This document shows, piece after piece, positions 46,184 through 56,308 of a stretch of DNA of 64,000 bases; position 1 is the stretch's first letter, and the number at the start of each line of letters is the position of its first letter. The translations under genes and the position numbers were made by a program. The DNA comes from Ilumatobacteraceae bacterium (GTDB taxonomy: Bacteria > Actinomycetota > Acidimicrobiia > Acidimicrobiales > Ilumatobacteraceae), in the NCBI GenBank assembly GCA_022843125.1, contig JALHOG010000017.1:1-64000 (forward strand), written 5' to 3'. The notes beneath the pieces are model-generated. The model saw only the letters and a list, made by a program, of their open reading frames with translations, was not told the origin of the DNA and did no database searches.

Positions 46184-46843
46184 GTGGCGATCCTGCTGAT
46201 CGAAGACGAGGACGGGATCGTGACCTTCGTCCGCCGCGGACTCGAGTCGGCCGGTCATCAGGTGCTGGTCGCGAACGACGGGATCGATGGCCTCGCAATG
46301 GCGATGTCCGACGACGTCGAGCTGATCGTGCTCGACCTCGGCCTCCCGGGTCTGCCCGGCGAGGAGGTGTTGCGGCGACTCCGGCAGCGTCGACCGACGC
46401 TCCCCGTGATCGTGCTCACGGCCAAGGACTCCGTCGCCGATCGGGTCGCGAATCTCGAAGCCGGGGCCGACGACTACGTCGTCAAGCCGTTCAGCTTCAG
46501 CGAGTTGCTCGCCCGCATTCGGGCCCGTCTGCGCAGCGCGACACAAACCCGCTCCGACACGATCGCCGTCGGGGAGCTCGTCCTCGACCTGGCGGCTCGC
46601 ACGGTGACCGTCGACGGCGCCGTCGCCGACCTGTCGGCGCGCGAGTTCGCGCTGTTGGAGACGTTCGCCCGGCATCCCGGGCAGGTGCTCTCCCAGGTGC
46701 AACTCCTCGACCGGGTGTGGGGATTCGACTTCGACGGATCGTCGAACGTCGTCGAGGTGTACGTGGGCCACCTCCGCCGCAAGATCGGCGCCGACCGCAT
46801 CCAGACGGTGCGAGGCGCGGGCTACCGACTCGCGGAACAGTGA
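46184..46843 (+). CDS. OmpR family response regulator
   Basis: VAILLIEDEDGIVTFVRRGLESAGHQVLVANDG..; LLDRVWGFDFDGSSNVVEVYVGHLRRKIG. GTG at 46184 with GGAG SD. Confidence 0.93.
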   Translation: MAILLIEDEDGIVTFVRRGLESAGHQVLVANDGIDGLAMAMSDDVELIVLDLGLPGLPGEEVLRRLRQRRPTLPVIVLTAKDSVADRVANLEAGADDYVVKPFSFSELLARIRARLRSATQTRSDTIAVGELVLDLAARTVTVDGAVADLSAREFALLETFARHPGQVLSQVQLLDRVWGFDFDGSSNVVEVYVGHLRRKIGADRIQTVRGAGYRLAEQ

Positions 46844-48243
46844 CGCTCACCACTCGACTCGTCGCCCGCGCCCTGCTCGTGATGGCCCTTGCCCTGGGTG
46901 GCGTCAGCCTGCTCACGTACGAGTTCGTCCGCGTCTCCGGTCGTCTCGACGTCGACGCGGTCGTGCGCGGCGAGACCGAGCAGCTCGGCTCCGCACTCGC
47001 GAGCGAGGTCACCCGCGCCGCGGGGCTCGACGGGATCCTGACCCCACCGGAGATGGAACGCGCGGCGAGGGCTGCGCTCATCGTCCATCCGAGCGGCCCG
47101 CGCCATGTGGCGTCGATCACCGTCGACGGTGTCAAGTTCCAGGCGTCGGGGGGCCCGCCACGCGAAGCCGCCCTGCTCCGGGGTCTGGATGCGCCGACGC
47201 CGGAGCCCGGCCGCCTCCGTAGCACCGACACCGCCGTCGGTCCGATTCGGATCCTCGACACCGTGATCACCGACGCCTCGGGAACGACGCTGGCCGTCGT
47301 CACCGTGCTGGCGCCCCTCGCGCCGAGTCGAGACGCGGCGACGGGCGCGCTCGTGCGGACCGCGCTGGCCAGCATGATCGCACTCGTCTTCGGCGGGGCT
47401 GCGCTCGCACTGGTGATGCGACGGTCGTTGCGCCCCTTGCGCGACCTCTCGACCGCTGCACGCGAGATCACCCACGACGACCTGACGGCGCGCGTTCCCA
47501 TCCCCGACTCCGGTGACGAGGTCGAGGCGCTCGCCCGCGAGCTGAACGACATGCTCGACCGGATCGACGAGGGCGACCGCACGCGACTTCGATACCTCGC
47601 GGCCATCTCGCACGAAGTCCGCACTCCGCTCACGGTGGCCGAGGGCCATCTCGAGCTGCTGGAACGCCGCGAGGTCGATCCGGCCACGGCGGCCGCAACG
47701 GTGCGGCACGAGCTGGATCGCCTGAGCCGCATCCTGGGCGACCTCCTCTCGGTCGCACGCCGCGACGACCAGCTCGACATCCGACCGGGCCCGGTTTTCG
47801 TGCCGGATCTGTTCACTGCGATCGCGGCGCGGATCGGCGCTCTCGGCCTCACCGAACGTGTGCACTTCGCGCACCCGCCGGCGACGGCGTTCACGGGGGA
47901 TCAGGCGCGGATCGAGCAATCGATCCTCAACCTGATCCAGAACTCGATCGACCACAACCCTCCCGAGACAACGGTGACGGTCGCCGCACGCGCCGCGGAG
48001 GGCAGCGTCACGATCGAGGTCGTCGACGACGGCAGGGGTATCGACCCGGAGCTGCTCCCGAAGGTGCTCGAACCGTTCGTCACGAGCCGACCGACCGGGC
48101 ATCGACGCGCCAGCGGACTCGGCCTCACCGTCGTCGACGCGCTCACCCGCGCACAAGATGGACACTTGGAGCTCGTCAGCGCTCCGACGGGCACGACCGC
48201 CTCGGTGACCTATCCCGTCGATCCTCCGATGCCGAATCGCTGA
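46840..48243 (+). CDS. Sensor histidine kinase
   Basis: HAMP; YLAAISHEVRTPLTVAEGHLELLERR; NLIQNSIDHNPPETTV; GTGA overlap with the regulator. Confidence 0.93.
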   Translation: MTLTTRLVARALLVMALALGGVSLLTYEFVRVSGRLDVDAVVRGETEQLGSALASEVTRAAGLDGILTPPEMERAARAALIVHPSGPRHVASITVDGVKFQASGGPPREAALLRGLDAPTPEPGRLRSTDTAVGPIRILDTVITDASGTTLAVVTVLAPLAPSRDAATGALVRTALASMIALVFGGAALALVMRRSLRPLRDLSTAAREITHDDLTARVPIPDSGDEVEALARELNDMLDRIDEGDRTRLRYLAAISHEVRTPLTVAEGHLELLERREVDPATAAATVRHELDRLSRILGDLLSVARRDDQLDIRPGPVFVPDLFTAIAARIGALGLTERVHFAHPPATAFTGDQARIEQSILNLIQNSIDHNPPETTVTVAARAAEGSVTIEVVDDGRGIDPELLPKVLEPFVTSRPTGHRRASGLGLTVVDALTRAQDGHLELVSAPTGTTASVTYPVDPPMPNR

Positions 48244-48368
48244 TTGGTCGGCGGCAGGCCCGCACTGCGACCCGTCGTTTGCGCCGAATCCGGACAAGCC
48301 GTGTCTGGTGCATGTCCTACGGTTCTGGCCGCAGCAGATTGCGAACGAGTCGTGATGGAGGTGTCGTG

Positions 48369-49079
48369 ATGGGTGAGGAGTTCGAGGGACGCGACCTGGG
48401 GGAGTCGGTGTTCTGGGGAGTCGACCTGCAGCGGTCGACGTTCCGGGACGTCAACTTCACGGGCGTGTCGATGCGCGGCGTGTGGTTGATCGACGTCGAG
48501 GTCGACGGCCTCGTCGATCGGCTCGTGATCAACGGGGTCGACGTCACCGACCACGTCAACGCGAACGACCCGTGGCAACCGCTGCGCGGGATGCTCCGGC
48601 CCACCGACCGCGCGGGGCTCTTGGCGTCGCTCGACGCGCTCGACGCTGCCTGGAGCGAGACGATCGAGGAGGCGCGCCGGTTGCCCGACGGTCAGCGGCA
48701 CGCATCGGTCGATGGTGAGTGGTCGTTCGTGCAGACCCTCCGGCACCTCGTGTTCGGCATCGACAAGTGGTTCACGGTCCCGGTCGTCGGCGGGTCGTTC
48801 CACCCCTTCGGTCTCTCCAACACCGGGTCGGCCGACGTGCCCTGGCCGGGGGTCGACTCGTCGGCCGACCCGTCGTTCGACGAGGCGGTCGCCGCGCGAG
48901 CCGAGCGCATCGCCCAGATCCGGTCGCACCTGCTCGGCATCACCGATGAGGAACTCGCGAGCGAGGTCGACATCATCGAGAACGGCCCGACGCCGGTGCT
49001 CGAGTGCGTGCACGTCGTGTTCGAGGAGGGGTTCGAACACCTCCGCTACGCGCGCCGCGACCTCGCTGCGCTCGTCTGA
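48369..49079 (+). CDS. DinB-like protein with N-terminal pentapeptide-repeat-like segment
   Basis: FEGRDLGESVFWGVDLQRSTFRDVNFTGVSMRGVWL then DGEWSFVQTLRHLVFGIDKWF (DinB). Confidence 0.8.
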   Translation: MGEEFEGRDLGESVFWGVDLQRSTFRDVNFTGVSMRGVWLIDVEVDGLVDRLVINGVDVTDHVNANDPWQPLRGMLRPTDRAGLLASLDALDAAWSETIEEARRLPDGQRHASVDGEWSFVQTLRHLVFGIDKWFTVPVVGGSFHPFGLSNTGSADVPWPGVDSSADPSFDEAVAARAERIAQIRSHLLGITDEELASEVDIIENGPTPVLECVHVVFEEGFEHLRYARRDLAALV

Positions 49080-49181
49080 CCGATCCGTCGCCTGCCGACT
49101 TGGACACGGCGCCCGGTGGGGTGCATCATCGGCCGGTTCGCAGCTGCCACGATCACGTGACAGCATCCCGTCGGTCTCCGA

Positions 49182-50285
49182 ATGCACCCAACCCCTCGCT
49201 CCCCTCTCCTCCTGCGCCGAGCGCTGCTCGCGTGTGCCATGGTCGCGTCGGTCGGGTGCAGCTCGGGTGGTGGCGACGTCGCCGAAGCCGACCCGGGTCT
49301 GACCGAGTCGGGTGACGTGTCCGTCTCCACCGCACCGGTGAACACGACGGTCGCACCCGTCCCGTTGCCGGCCCCGACCGTGCCGGCCCCACCGACCACG
49401 GCCCCGCCGCCGGTGTGTGTCGTGACGGTCGCGTCGGGCGACTCGGTGTCGGCGATCGCCGATCGGGCCGGCATCACGCTGGCCGAGCTCCAGACCGAGA
49501 ACTTGATCGACCCGACCGACACCATCCACCCGGGCCAGGTGTTCGACGTGTGCATCGGCAACGACACCGACGACATCACCGGCGCGTCGCGCCTCGCGCC
49601 GCCGCCCGAGGCTGTCGTGCGGCAGCAGAACGAGCTCAACGAGCTGTTCTCGAACTACTCGCTCCTGCCGCTCGTCGTCGACGGCGATTCGGGCAAGTAC
49701 ACCCGGCAGGCGATCTGCGCCGCCCGGATGGGACTCGGGTTGCCGGTCCACAACGGGCACCTCGCCGCTGGGAGCGAGGAGGAGGCGGCGATCTTCGCGG
49801 CGACCGAGCTCGGCATCCCGCAGGGCGCGCCCACCGAAGCCGACAGGTGGATCCTCGTCGACCAGACGTGCCAGGTGATCGTCACCGGCGAGGGCGACGA
49901 ACGGATCGTCGGCGTGTTTCCCACCTCCACCGGTGAGGCGGGTCACGAGACCTTCAACGTGCGCGCCAGGGCGTTCCGGTACGACCCGGCGACCGACAAC
50001 GACGGGTGGCACGACAGCACGAGCTTCCCCGTCGAGGTCGACAACCCGCTCAACGGGAACATGTACAAGCCGATCTACTTCAACGACGGTCAGGCGATCC
50101 ACGGTGCCCAGTTCATCCCGCCCGAGCCGCGCAGCAAGGGCTGCGCCCGGACGTTCCCGCTGCACCAGGACATGATCCTCGAATGGCTCGGACTCGACGA
50201 GATGACCGAGGCCACGTGGAACGTCGGCGAGATCGGTGTGACGGTCGTGGTGCAGGGCCGCTACATCGACCCCACCGCCGACTGA
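49182..50285 (+). CDS. L,D-transpeptidase with LysM-like domain, lipoprotein
   Basis: Lipobox MVASVGCSSG; VTVASGDSVSAIADRAGITLAELQTEN; IHGAQFIPPEPRSKGCARTFPLHQD (Ldt catalytic region). Confidence 0.88.
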   Translation: MHPTPRSPLLLRRALLACAMVASVGCSSGGGDVAEADPGLTESGDVSVSTAPVNTTVAPVPLPAPTVPAPPTTAPPPVCVVTVASGDSVSAIADRAGITLAELQTENLIDPTDTIHPGQVFDVCIGNDTDDITGASRLAPPPEAVVRQQNELNELFSNYSLLPLVVDGDSGKYTRQAICAARMGLGLPVHNGHLAAGSEEEAAIFAATELGIPQGAPTEADRWILVDQTCQVIVTGEGDERIVGVFPTSTGEAGHETFNVRARAFRYDPATDNDGWHDSTSFPVEVDNPLNGNMYKPIYFNDGQAIHGAQFIPPEPRSKGCARTFPLHQDMILEWLGLDEMTEATWNVGEIGVTVVVQGRYIDPTAD

Positions 50286-50316
50286 CACGCGTCGGACCGG
50301 CCGAGCCCCGGACCAC

Positions 50317-50442
50317 TCAGGGCGAGAGCTGGATCGGATCGACCGGTTCCTGCGTGTCGATCAGATTCCAGATCCCGACCGCCGAGCCGACGACGGCCAA
50401 CCCCAGGACGATGGCGGCGATGGCGATGGCACGTTCGCGCAC
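50317..50442 (-). CDS. 41-aa small membrane protein
   Basis: VRERAIAIAAIVLGLAVVGSAVGIWNLIDTQEPVDPIQLSP*; not in the ORF track. Confidence 0.4.
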   Translation of the reverse strand: MRERAIAIAAIVLGLAVVGSAVGIWNLIDTQEPVDPIQLSP

Positions 50443-50524
50443 GGGAGGGATCCTGCCCTATATTCCGGCGGTGCGCCACGTCCGAGGCGGCGCTGCAACC
50501 CGGTGAGGATGTCAGGCCGTCGAG

Positions 50525-51184
50525 ATGCAGATCCTGGTGGTGGAGGACGAGCCGACATTGCTGGAGTTCCTCCGGTCGGGGTTGGAGGCCGCGGGGTACT
50601 CGGTGCTGACGGCGTCGGACGGCAACAACGGTCTGTCGCTGGCGCGTCGCGCCGACATCGACTGCGTGGTGCTCGATCTGATGCTCCCGGGGCTGAGCGG
50701 CGAGGAGGTGCTCGTTCGCCTGCGCGCAGCCCGCCCGACGTTGCCGGTGATCGTGCTGACCGCGCGCGACGGGGTGCACGACCGGGTCAGGAACCTCGAC
50801 GCGGGCGCCGACGACTACATGGTGAAGCCGTTCAGCTTGGCTGAGCTCACCGCCCGGATCCGGGCCCGGCTCCGAGCGCCCGATCAGGGCTCGTCCGGGC
50901 TGACGGTGGTCGGATCCGTCCAGCTGGATCTTCACAGCAGGACTGCGCTCGTCGCGGAACGCACGATCCACCTGACGAACCGGGAGTTCGGCCTGCTGTC
51001 GACGTTCATGCGGCATCCGGGTCAGGTGTTGTCGCAGCCGCAGCTCCTCGATCAGATCTGGGGGCAGCAGTTCGAGTCGACGTCGTCGAACGTGGTCGAG
51101 GTGGCGGTCAGGTCCCTCCGGCGCAAGCTCGGTGAGCACGTCATCGAGACGGTACGCGGTGCGGGGTACCGCTTCGTCGGGTGA
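50525..51184 (+). CDS. OmpR family response regulator
   Basis: MQILVVEDEPTLLEFLRSGLEAAGYSVLTASDGNNG; QPQLLDQIWGQQFESTSSNVVEVAVRSLRRKLG. Confidence 0.93.
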   Translation: MQILVVEDEPTLLEFLRSGLEAAGYSVLTASDGNNGLSLARRADIDCVVLDLMLPGLSGEEVLVRLRAARPTLPVIVLTARDGVHDRVRNLDAGADDYMVKPFSLAELTARIRARLRAPDQGSSGLTVVGSVQLDLHSRTALVAERTIHLTNREFGLLSTFMRHPGQVLSQPQLLDQIWGQQFESTSSNVVEVAVRSLRRKLGEHVIETVRGAGYRFVG

Positions 51185-52614
51185 TGGTGCTCAGGACCAC
51201 CGCTGGGGAGGGGCCGCTCCGAACAGGACGACTCCACCGCCGGCTGATCGGCATCTCGGCGCTCGCCCTCGCTGCCAGCTTCGTGATCGGCATGCTGCTC
51301 ACCTTCGAACTGGTTCTCGTCAACGAGCGGAGCAACCTGGATCGTTCGCTCATGCGCCAGCGTGACCACCTCGAAGCGGACGTCCGTGAACGTCTCGCCG
51401 AAGCGGACGGGTCCGGTGATCGGACGCAGGTGATCATCGGCGTCGTCGAGGACTTCCTCGCGCTCGAGTCGCCGACGAACCCCTACGTCACCGATGTGGT
51501 CGTCGACGGGCTGCGCTTCACGAGCGGAACCCGGTCGCGGAAGCTCGGCGTGGTGGCGTCCGAGGGTGGTCTGGACGTCGCCCCCGTCGATCGTCTGACC
51601 ACCGTGCACACGGTCGCCGGTGACCTTCGTGCAGTCCGGGCGACGCTGCTCGACGGCGATCGGGTCGTCGGCGTGGTGACGGTCGCAGGGGAGTTGGGGC
51701 CGGCTCGCGAGGAGGCGTTCGCAGCGCTGCGCCGTCTCGCCGGGGCAGGTGCCGCCGGTCTGTCGATCGGCCTGCTGTTCGTGTGGTTCGCATCGAGGCG
51801 CCTCCTCGCGCCGCTCTCCGCCCTGACGGCGGCGGCTGCGTCGACCGATGCCTCCCGGTTGCGGAGCCGCGTCGACATCGCCGGCGACGACGAAGTCGCC
51901 GTCCTCGCGGACGAGTTCAACGCGATGCTGGGCCGCCTCGATCAGGCGACGGCGGAGCGTGAGCAGTTCCTCGCGACGATCTCCCACGAGATCCGCACGC
52001 CGATCGCGGTGGCCCGCGGGAGCATCGAGATCGCGGAGGGGAACCTCACGGATGCCCCCGCCGATGTCCGGCTGGCCCTGCAGACCGCTCGCAGCGAGCT
52101 CGACCGGACGACTCGTCTCGTCGGGGACCTGCTCGCGCTGGGCCGCACTGGTCACGGCGACTTCCTGCACCGGCGACCGACGGCACTGTCGGCGCTCGCG
52201 GTCGAGCTCGAGATCCGGATCGACGGTCTCGGGCTCGACACGGTCACGGTGGCCCCGGCCGACGACTCCCTGGCCGACATCGACGTCGACCGTCTGCTGC
52301 AGGCGGTGCTCAACTGCGTGCTGAACGGCATCGAGCACAATCCACCCGGGACCACGGTCGACGTGACGATCGAACGTGAAGGACCGGAACTCGTGATCCG
52401 AGTGGTCGACGATGGCATGGGTGTTCCCGATGAAGCGCGGGACCGCATCTTCGACCCGTTCGCTCGCTGGCCGTCCGAGCGATCGGCTGACGGCAGCGGC
52501 CTGGGGTTGACGGTCGTCGACGCGGTGGTCACCGCCCACGAGGGGAACGTCCGGATCCTCGCCAACGCCCCCGGGACCGTGGTCGAGATCCGGCTCCCCA
52601 CCGGAGCGGCCTGA
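51181..52614 (+). CDS. Sensor histidine kinase
   Basis: FLATISHEIRTPIAVARGSIEIAEGN; CVLNGIEHNPPGTTV; overlaps the regulator stop. Confidence 0.93.
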   Translation: MMVLRTTAGEGPLRTGRLHRRLIGISALALAASFVIGMLLTFELVLVNERSNLDRSLMRQRDHLEADVRERLAEADGSGDRTQVIIGVVEDFLALESPTNPYVTDVVVDGLRFTSGTRSRKLGVVASEGGLDVAPVDRLTTVHTVAGDLRAVRATLLDGDRVVGVVTVAGELGPAREEAFAALRRLAGAGAAGLSIGLLFVWFASRRLLAPLSALTAAAASTDASRLRSRVDIAGDDEVAVLADEFNAMLGRLDQATAEREQFLATISHEIRTPIAVARGSIEIAEGNLTDAPADVRLALQTARSELDRTTRLVGDLLALGRTGHGDFLHRRPTALSALAVELEIRIDGLGLDTVTVAPADDSLADIDVDRLLQAVLNCVLNGIEHNPPGTTVDVTIEREGPELVIRVVDDGMGVPDEARDRIFDPFARWPSERSADGSGLGLTVVDAVVTAHEGNVRILANAPGTVVEIRLPTGAA

Positions 52615-52640
52615 GCGAAGCTGAGGGAAGCTTCAGCCAG
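52611..52640. promoter_or_regulatory. Three 10-bp near-repeats in register, candidate OmpR-type site
   Basis: CTGAGCGAAG CTGAGGGAAG CTTCAGCCAG. Confidence 0.45.
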
Positions 52641-52681
52641 GGATCAGGTCGCCCTCAGCGAGCGCCCCGATCATGTGCGCC

Positions 52682-53242
52682 ATGGATCTTCTTGCACTGA
52701 TCGAGATCGACACCTTCACGGGTCTGCCCGCCCATCCGTTCCTGAACCGGATTGCGATGTACATCGTGCCGACGTCGCTGGCGGTGTCGTTCGCCGCCCT
52801 GGCCCGGCCGGCGTGGCGCCGGCGCCTCGTGCCGTGGTCGTTCGCGCTCGCCGTCCTCGCGTTGCTCTCGGTCCAGATCACGATGGGGGCGGGCGAGGTG
52901 ATGGACAACGTGATCCATCGCGACTCCAACCCGCTCGTCGAGGAACACGAGGGCTGGTCGAAGCTGCTCAGGATCGCACTCGTCGCGCACGTGCTCGTCT
53001 CCGGAGGCGTGTGGTGGGCCGAACGGCGGTCGTCGCGTGATCGTGCCGATGACCATGCGCCGACACGGAGCATGTCGCCGGTCCGAGCGGGGATGCTGGC
53101 CGGCGTCGGGCTCACCCTCGCCGCCACCGCCTACCTGACCGTGATGACCGCTCACTCCGGGTCGAAGTCGGTGTACAAGGAGGACGGCGAGATCCTGACC
53201 GCGCTGCCGGCCTCGATGGTGGGCGAGGGAGCGGGGCGGTGA
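52682..53242 (+). CDS. Membrane protein, DUF2231-like
   Basis: LPAHPFLNRIAMYIVPTSLAVSFAALARPAWRRRLVPWSFALAVLALLSVQITMGAGE, HSGSKSVYK. Alternative start 52673. Confidence 0.7.
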   Translation: MDLLALIEIDTFTGLPAHPFLNRIAMYIVPTSLAVSFAALARPAWRRRLVPWSFALAVLALLSVQITMGAGEVMDNVIHRDSNPLVEEHEGWSKLLRIALVAHVLVSGGVWWAERRSSRDRADDHAPTRSMSPVRAGMLAGVGLTLAATAYLTVMTAHSGSKSVYKEDGEILTALPASMVGEGAGR

Positions 53243-53955
53243 GCGGCCGGTCGATCCGGGAGCGGTTCGTGGCGAGCGTCTCGACGGGGATCGTCGCCAT
53301 GCGCCGGTGGGCACGCGCTCACCCGGTGTTGGCTGCGCTCTACTCGATCGGGCTCATCGGCTGGGTCGCGTTCAACGTCCTGGTCGGCATGCCGGTGCCC
53401 GTGGTCGTGTTGCTCCCGCTCGTCGTCGGGTTGTTCGCCGGTGGCCTCGGCCGGTGGTGGCGTCGGCGACCCGGTCGGACTGCCCCGACGTCACCGGTTC
53501 GGTACGGGCTCACGTCGATCGTGCAGGTCGTCGTGGCGACCGCGGTCACGATGCTGGTGATCCAGGCCGTGCCGTACGGCCGCGATCAGAGCAACCCGCC
53601 GGTGCTCGGTGAACCGGCCTGGGCCACTCCCGAGACCCGAGAGCTGATGGTCCGGGCGTGTTACGCGTGCCACTCGAACGAGGTCGAGTACCCGTCCTAC
53701 GCGTCGTTCGCACCGATCTCGTGGGCGGTGCAGAGTCACATCGACAGCGGGCGCAGCGAGGTCAACTACTCCGAGTTCGTCGGCAACCCGGGTGCTGCCG
53801 ACGAGACGATCGAGGTGATCCTCGACGGTTCGATGCCGCCCGCCTACTTCACCCAGTTCGGCCGCAACCCGGAGGCCCGGCTCACCGACGACGAGCTCGC
53901 AGCCCTCCTCGAAGGGCTGCGAGCCACGCCGGGCATGGGTCGGGACGAGCCGTGA
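53239..53955 (+). CDS. Membrane-anchored haem-binding (Haem_bd-like) protein
   Basis: MVRACYACHSNEVEYPSYASFAPISWAVQSHIDSGRSEVNYSEF: CxxCH haem motif. Confidence 0.85.
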   Translation: MSGRSIRERFVASVSTGIVAMRRWARAHPVLAALYSIGLIGWVAFNVLVGMPVPVVVLLPLVVGLFAGGLGRWWRRRPGRTAPTSPVRYGLTSIVQVVVATAVTMLVIQAVPYGRDQSNPPVLGEPAWATPETRELMVRACYACHSNEVEYPSYASFAPISWAVQSHIDSGRSEVNYSEFVGNPGAADETIEVILDGSMPPAYFTQFGRNPEARLTDDELAALLEGLRATPGMGRDEP

Positions 53956-53995
53956 CGACCGCGCCGCCGACCTGGGTCGACATCATCCGATCGGG

Positions 53996-56308
53996 TCAGG
54001 TGGCGGGTTCACCACCGAGCTCGGTCGCGTGGTGGGTCGATCCCTCGACGTCGATCTTGGGGAGGAGCCGGTCGAGCCAACGCGGGAGCCACCAGTTGCG
54101 GTCGCCCAGCAGCTCCATCGTGGCCGGGACGAGGAGCATGCGAACGATGGTGGCGTCGAGCAGGATCGCGCTCGCCAGGCCGAGGCCGAACAGCTTGATC
54201 ACGCGGTCGTCCTCGAGCATGAACGCTCCGAACACCACCACCATGATCGCGGCGGCAGCCGTGATCACCCGTGCGGTGGCGGCGAGACCGTCGGCCACGG
54301 CGCGGGCGTTGTCGCGGTCGCGGTCGTACTCCTCCTTCACGCGGCTGAGCAGGAACACCTCGTAGTCCATCGACAGGCCGAACACGATCGCGAACAGCAT
54401 CATCGGGACGAACGGTTCGATCGGCGCCGGCTCGATGCCGAGCAGGTCGCCACCCCAACCCCACTGGAACACCGCCACGGCGACGCCGTACGCAGCGCCG
54501 ATCGAGATGAGGTTCATGAGGACGGCCTTGAGCGGCACGAGCAGCGAGCGGAACACCGCCATCAGCAGCAGGAACGACAGCGTGAGCACGGCGCCGAAGA
54601 AGAGCGGCAGGCGGTTGGCGAGGTAGTCGGAGAAGTCGACCGCCACGGCGACCTGGCCGGTGAGGTACGTCTCGACACCTGTCCCGTCGATCGCAGTGGG
54701 GAGCACCTCGTCACGCAGCCGGTCGACGAGGTCGTAGGTGGCCTCGTCCTGCGGTGCCGATGTGGGGATCACCTGCCACAGCGCAGCCGTCGGGCTCGCA
54801 CCGTTGGGCTGAGCGGGTGAGGCGAAGGCGACGCCGGGGTCGGCCGCCACCGCTGCGCTCACGCGTTCGAGCACGGCAGGGTCGGTGTCTTCGGGCAGCT
54901 CGGCGACGATCAGGAGCGGACCGTTGAAGCCGGGGCCGAAACCTTCGGCGATGAGGTCGTACGCCTGGCGGGCGGAGGTGTCCTCCGCGAAGTTCCCCTC
55001 GTCGGAGAACCCGATGCGCAGGCTGAGCACGGGCAGCGCGAGCACGAGCAGCGCCAGGGTGCCGCCGATCGCCATCGGCCACGGGTGGGCCTGGACGAAC
55101 CGGCTCCACCGGTAGGGCATGGTCTGCTCGGTCGGCTTCGGGATGCGCCGTGGCAGCTCTCCCTTGAGCGGTCCGACGAACAGCCCGGCGATGAGCACGA
55201 TGACGGCGGCCGCGATGGCGACGAGCATCGCGAGGAGACCGAGACCGAGACCGAAGCCGAGCAGCGCGAGTGCGACGAGACCGGCGGCGATCACGCCGCG
55301 CCAGCGGGTGACCTCGACCCGATCACCGGCGAACCCGAGCAGCGCCGGGAGCAGCGTGACCGACGCGACCATCGTGACCGCGACGGTGACCGCCGCGCCG
55401 ATGGCCAGACCGTTCACGAACTGCACGCCCATCAGGAGCATGCCGAGCAGCGAGATCACCACGGTGGTGCCGGCGAAGAGCACGGCCCGGCCGGCGGTGT
55501 CGATCGCGATGCCGGTCGACTCGCCGTTGCTCCGGCCGCGGTGCCGCTCCTCACGGAAGCGGGTCACGATGAACAGGGCGTAGTCGATGCCGACGCCGAG
55601 ACCGATCATGATGCCGAGCGTCAGCGTGAAGTCGGGCATCTCGACGAGCTGCGACAGCAGCGTCACGAGCCCGGCCCCGACACCGATCCCGAAGATCGCG
55701 GTGCCGATCGGCAGGCCCATTGCCAGCACCGAGCCGAAGGCGAGGATGAGGATGACGATCGCGAACGCGAGGCCGATGATCTCGGACTTGGGCGGCTCGA
55801 ACTCGGTGAAGATCTGACCGCCGATCTGGACGTTGAGGCCGTCGAGGCTCGGTTCGAGCTCGCGCATCTGCTCGGCGACGTCGAGCGCTTCCTCCAACGA
55901 GTAGTCGCGGGGCACCTCGACCGAGGCGTAGGCCACCTCGCCGGCCCGCGGGCCCTGGCGTGCGATCTGGGCCGCGCCCTCCTCGCTGTACGGGCTCCGC
56001 ACGGTGACGTCCTCGATCGCGGCCACCGCGGTGAAGTACTCGCTCATCGTGGCCACGACGGCCGGGTCGTCGACCCCCTGGGTGGCCTCGAAGACGATCG
56101 TGCCGGTCTGGCCGGCGTTGAGCCCGCCGAACTCGGACTCGAGCACGTCGAACCCGCTGGCGCTCTCGACGTCCGGGAGGGTGAACTCGCTCGTGAAGCC
56201 GCTACCGGCGGCACCGCTGGCGGCGCCGATGCCGACGAGCGCGAGCAGCCAGACGACGAGGACGACGACCCGACGGTCGTGGGCGCCCTGGCCCAGTCGT
56301 TTCAACAC
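53996..56308 (-). CDS. MMPL/RND family transporter
   Basis: GLGVGIDYALFIVTRFREERHRG; FGLSMDYEVFLLSRVKEEYDR. GTG start 56308. Confidence 0.95.
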   Translation of the reverse strand: MLKRLGQGAHDRRVVVLVVWLLALVGIGAASGAAGSGFTSEFTLPDVESASGFDVLESEFGGLNAGQTGTIVFEATQGVDDPAVVATMSEYFTAVAAIEDVTVRSPYSEEGAAQIARQGPRAGEVAYASVEVPRDYSLEEALDVAEQMRELEPSLDGLNVQIGGQIFTEFEPPKSEIIGLAFAIVILILAFGSVLAMGLPIGTAIFGIGVGAGLVTLLSQLVEMPDFTLTLGIMIGLGVGIDYALFIVTRFREERHRGRSNGESTGIAIDTAGRAVLFAGTTVVISLLGMLLMGVQFVNGLAIGAAVTVAVTMVASVTLLPALLGFAGDRVEVTRWRGVIAAGLVALALLGFGLGLGLLAMLVAIAAAVIVLIAGLFVGPLKGELPRRIPKPTEQTMPYRWSRFVQAHPWPMAIGGTLALLVLALPVLSLRIGFSDEGNFAEDTSARQAYDLIAEGFGPGFNGPLLIVAELPEDTDPAVLERVSAAVAADPGVAFASPAQPNGASPTAALWQVIPTSAPQDEATYDLVDRLRDEVLPTAIDGTGVETYLTGQVAVAVDFSDYLANRLPLFFGAVLTLSFLLLMAVFRSLLVPLKAVLMNLISIGAAYGVAVAVFQWGWGGDLLGIEPAPIEPFVPMMLFAIVFGLSMDYEVFLLSRVKEEYDRDRDNARAVADGLAATARVITAAAAIMVVVFGAFMLEDDRVIKLFGLGLASAILLDATIVRMLLVPATMELLGDRNWWLPRWLDRLLPKIDVEGSTHHATELGGEPAT

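Noticed and set aside
52655-53314. 219-aa minus ORF and similar shadows over TCS/haem genes
   Set aside because: No domain content and opposite a well-supported gene.
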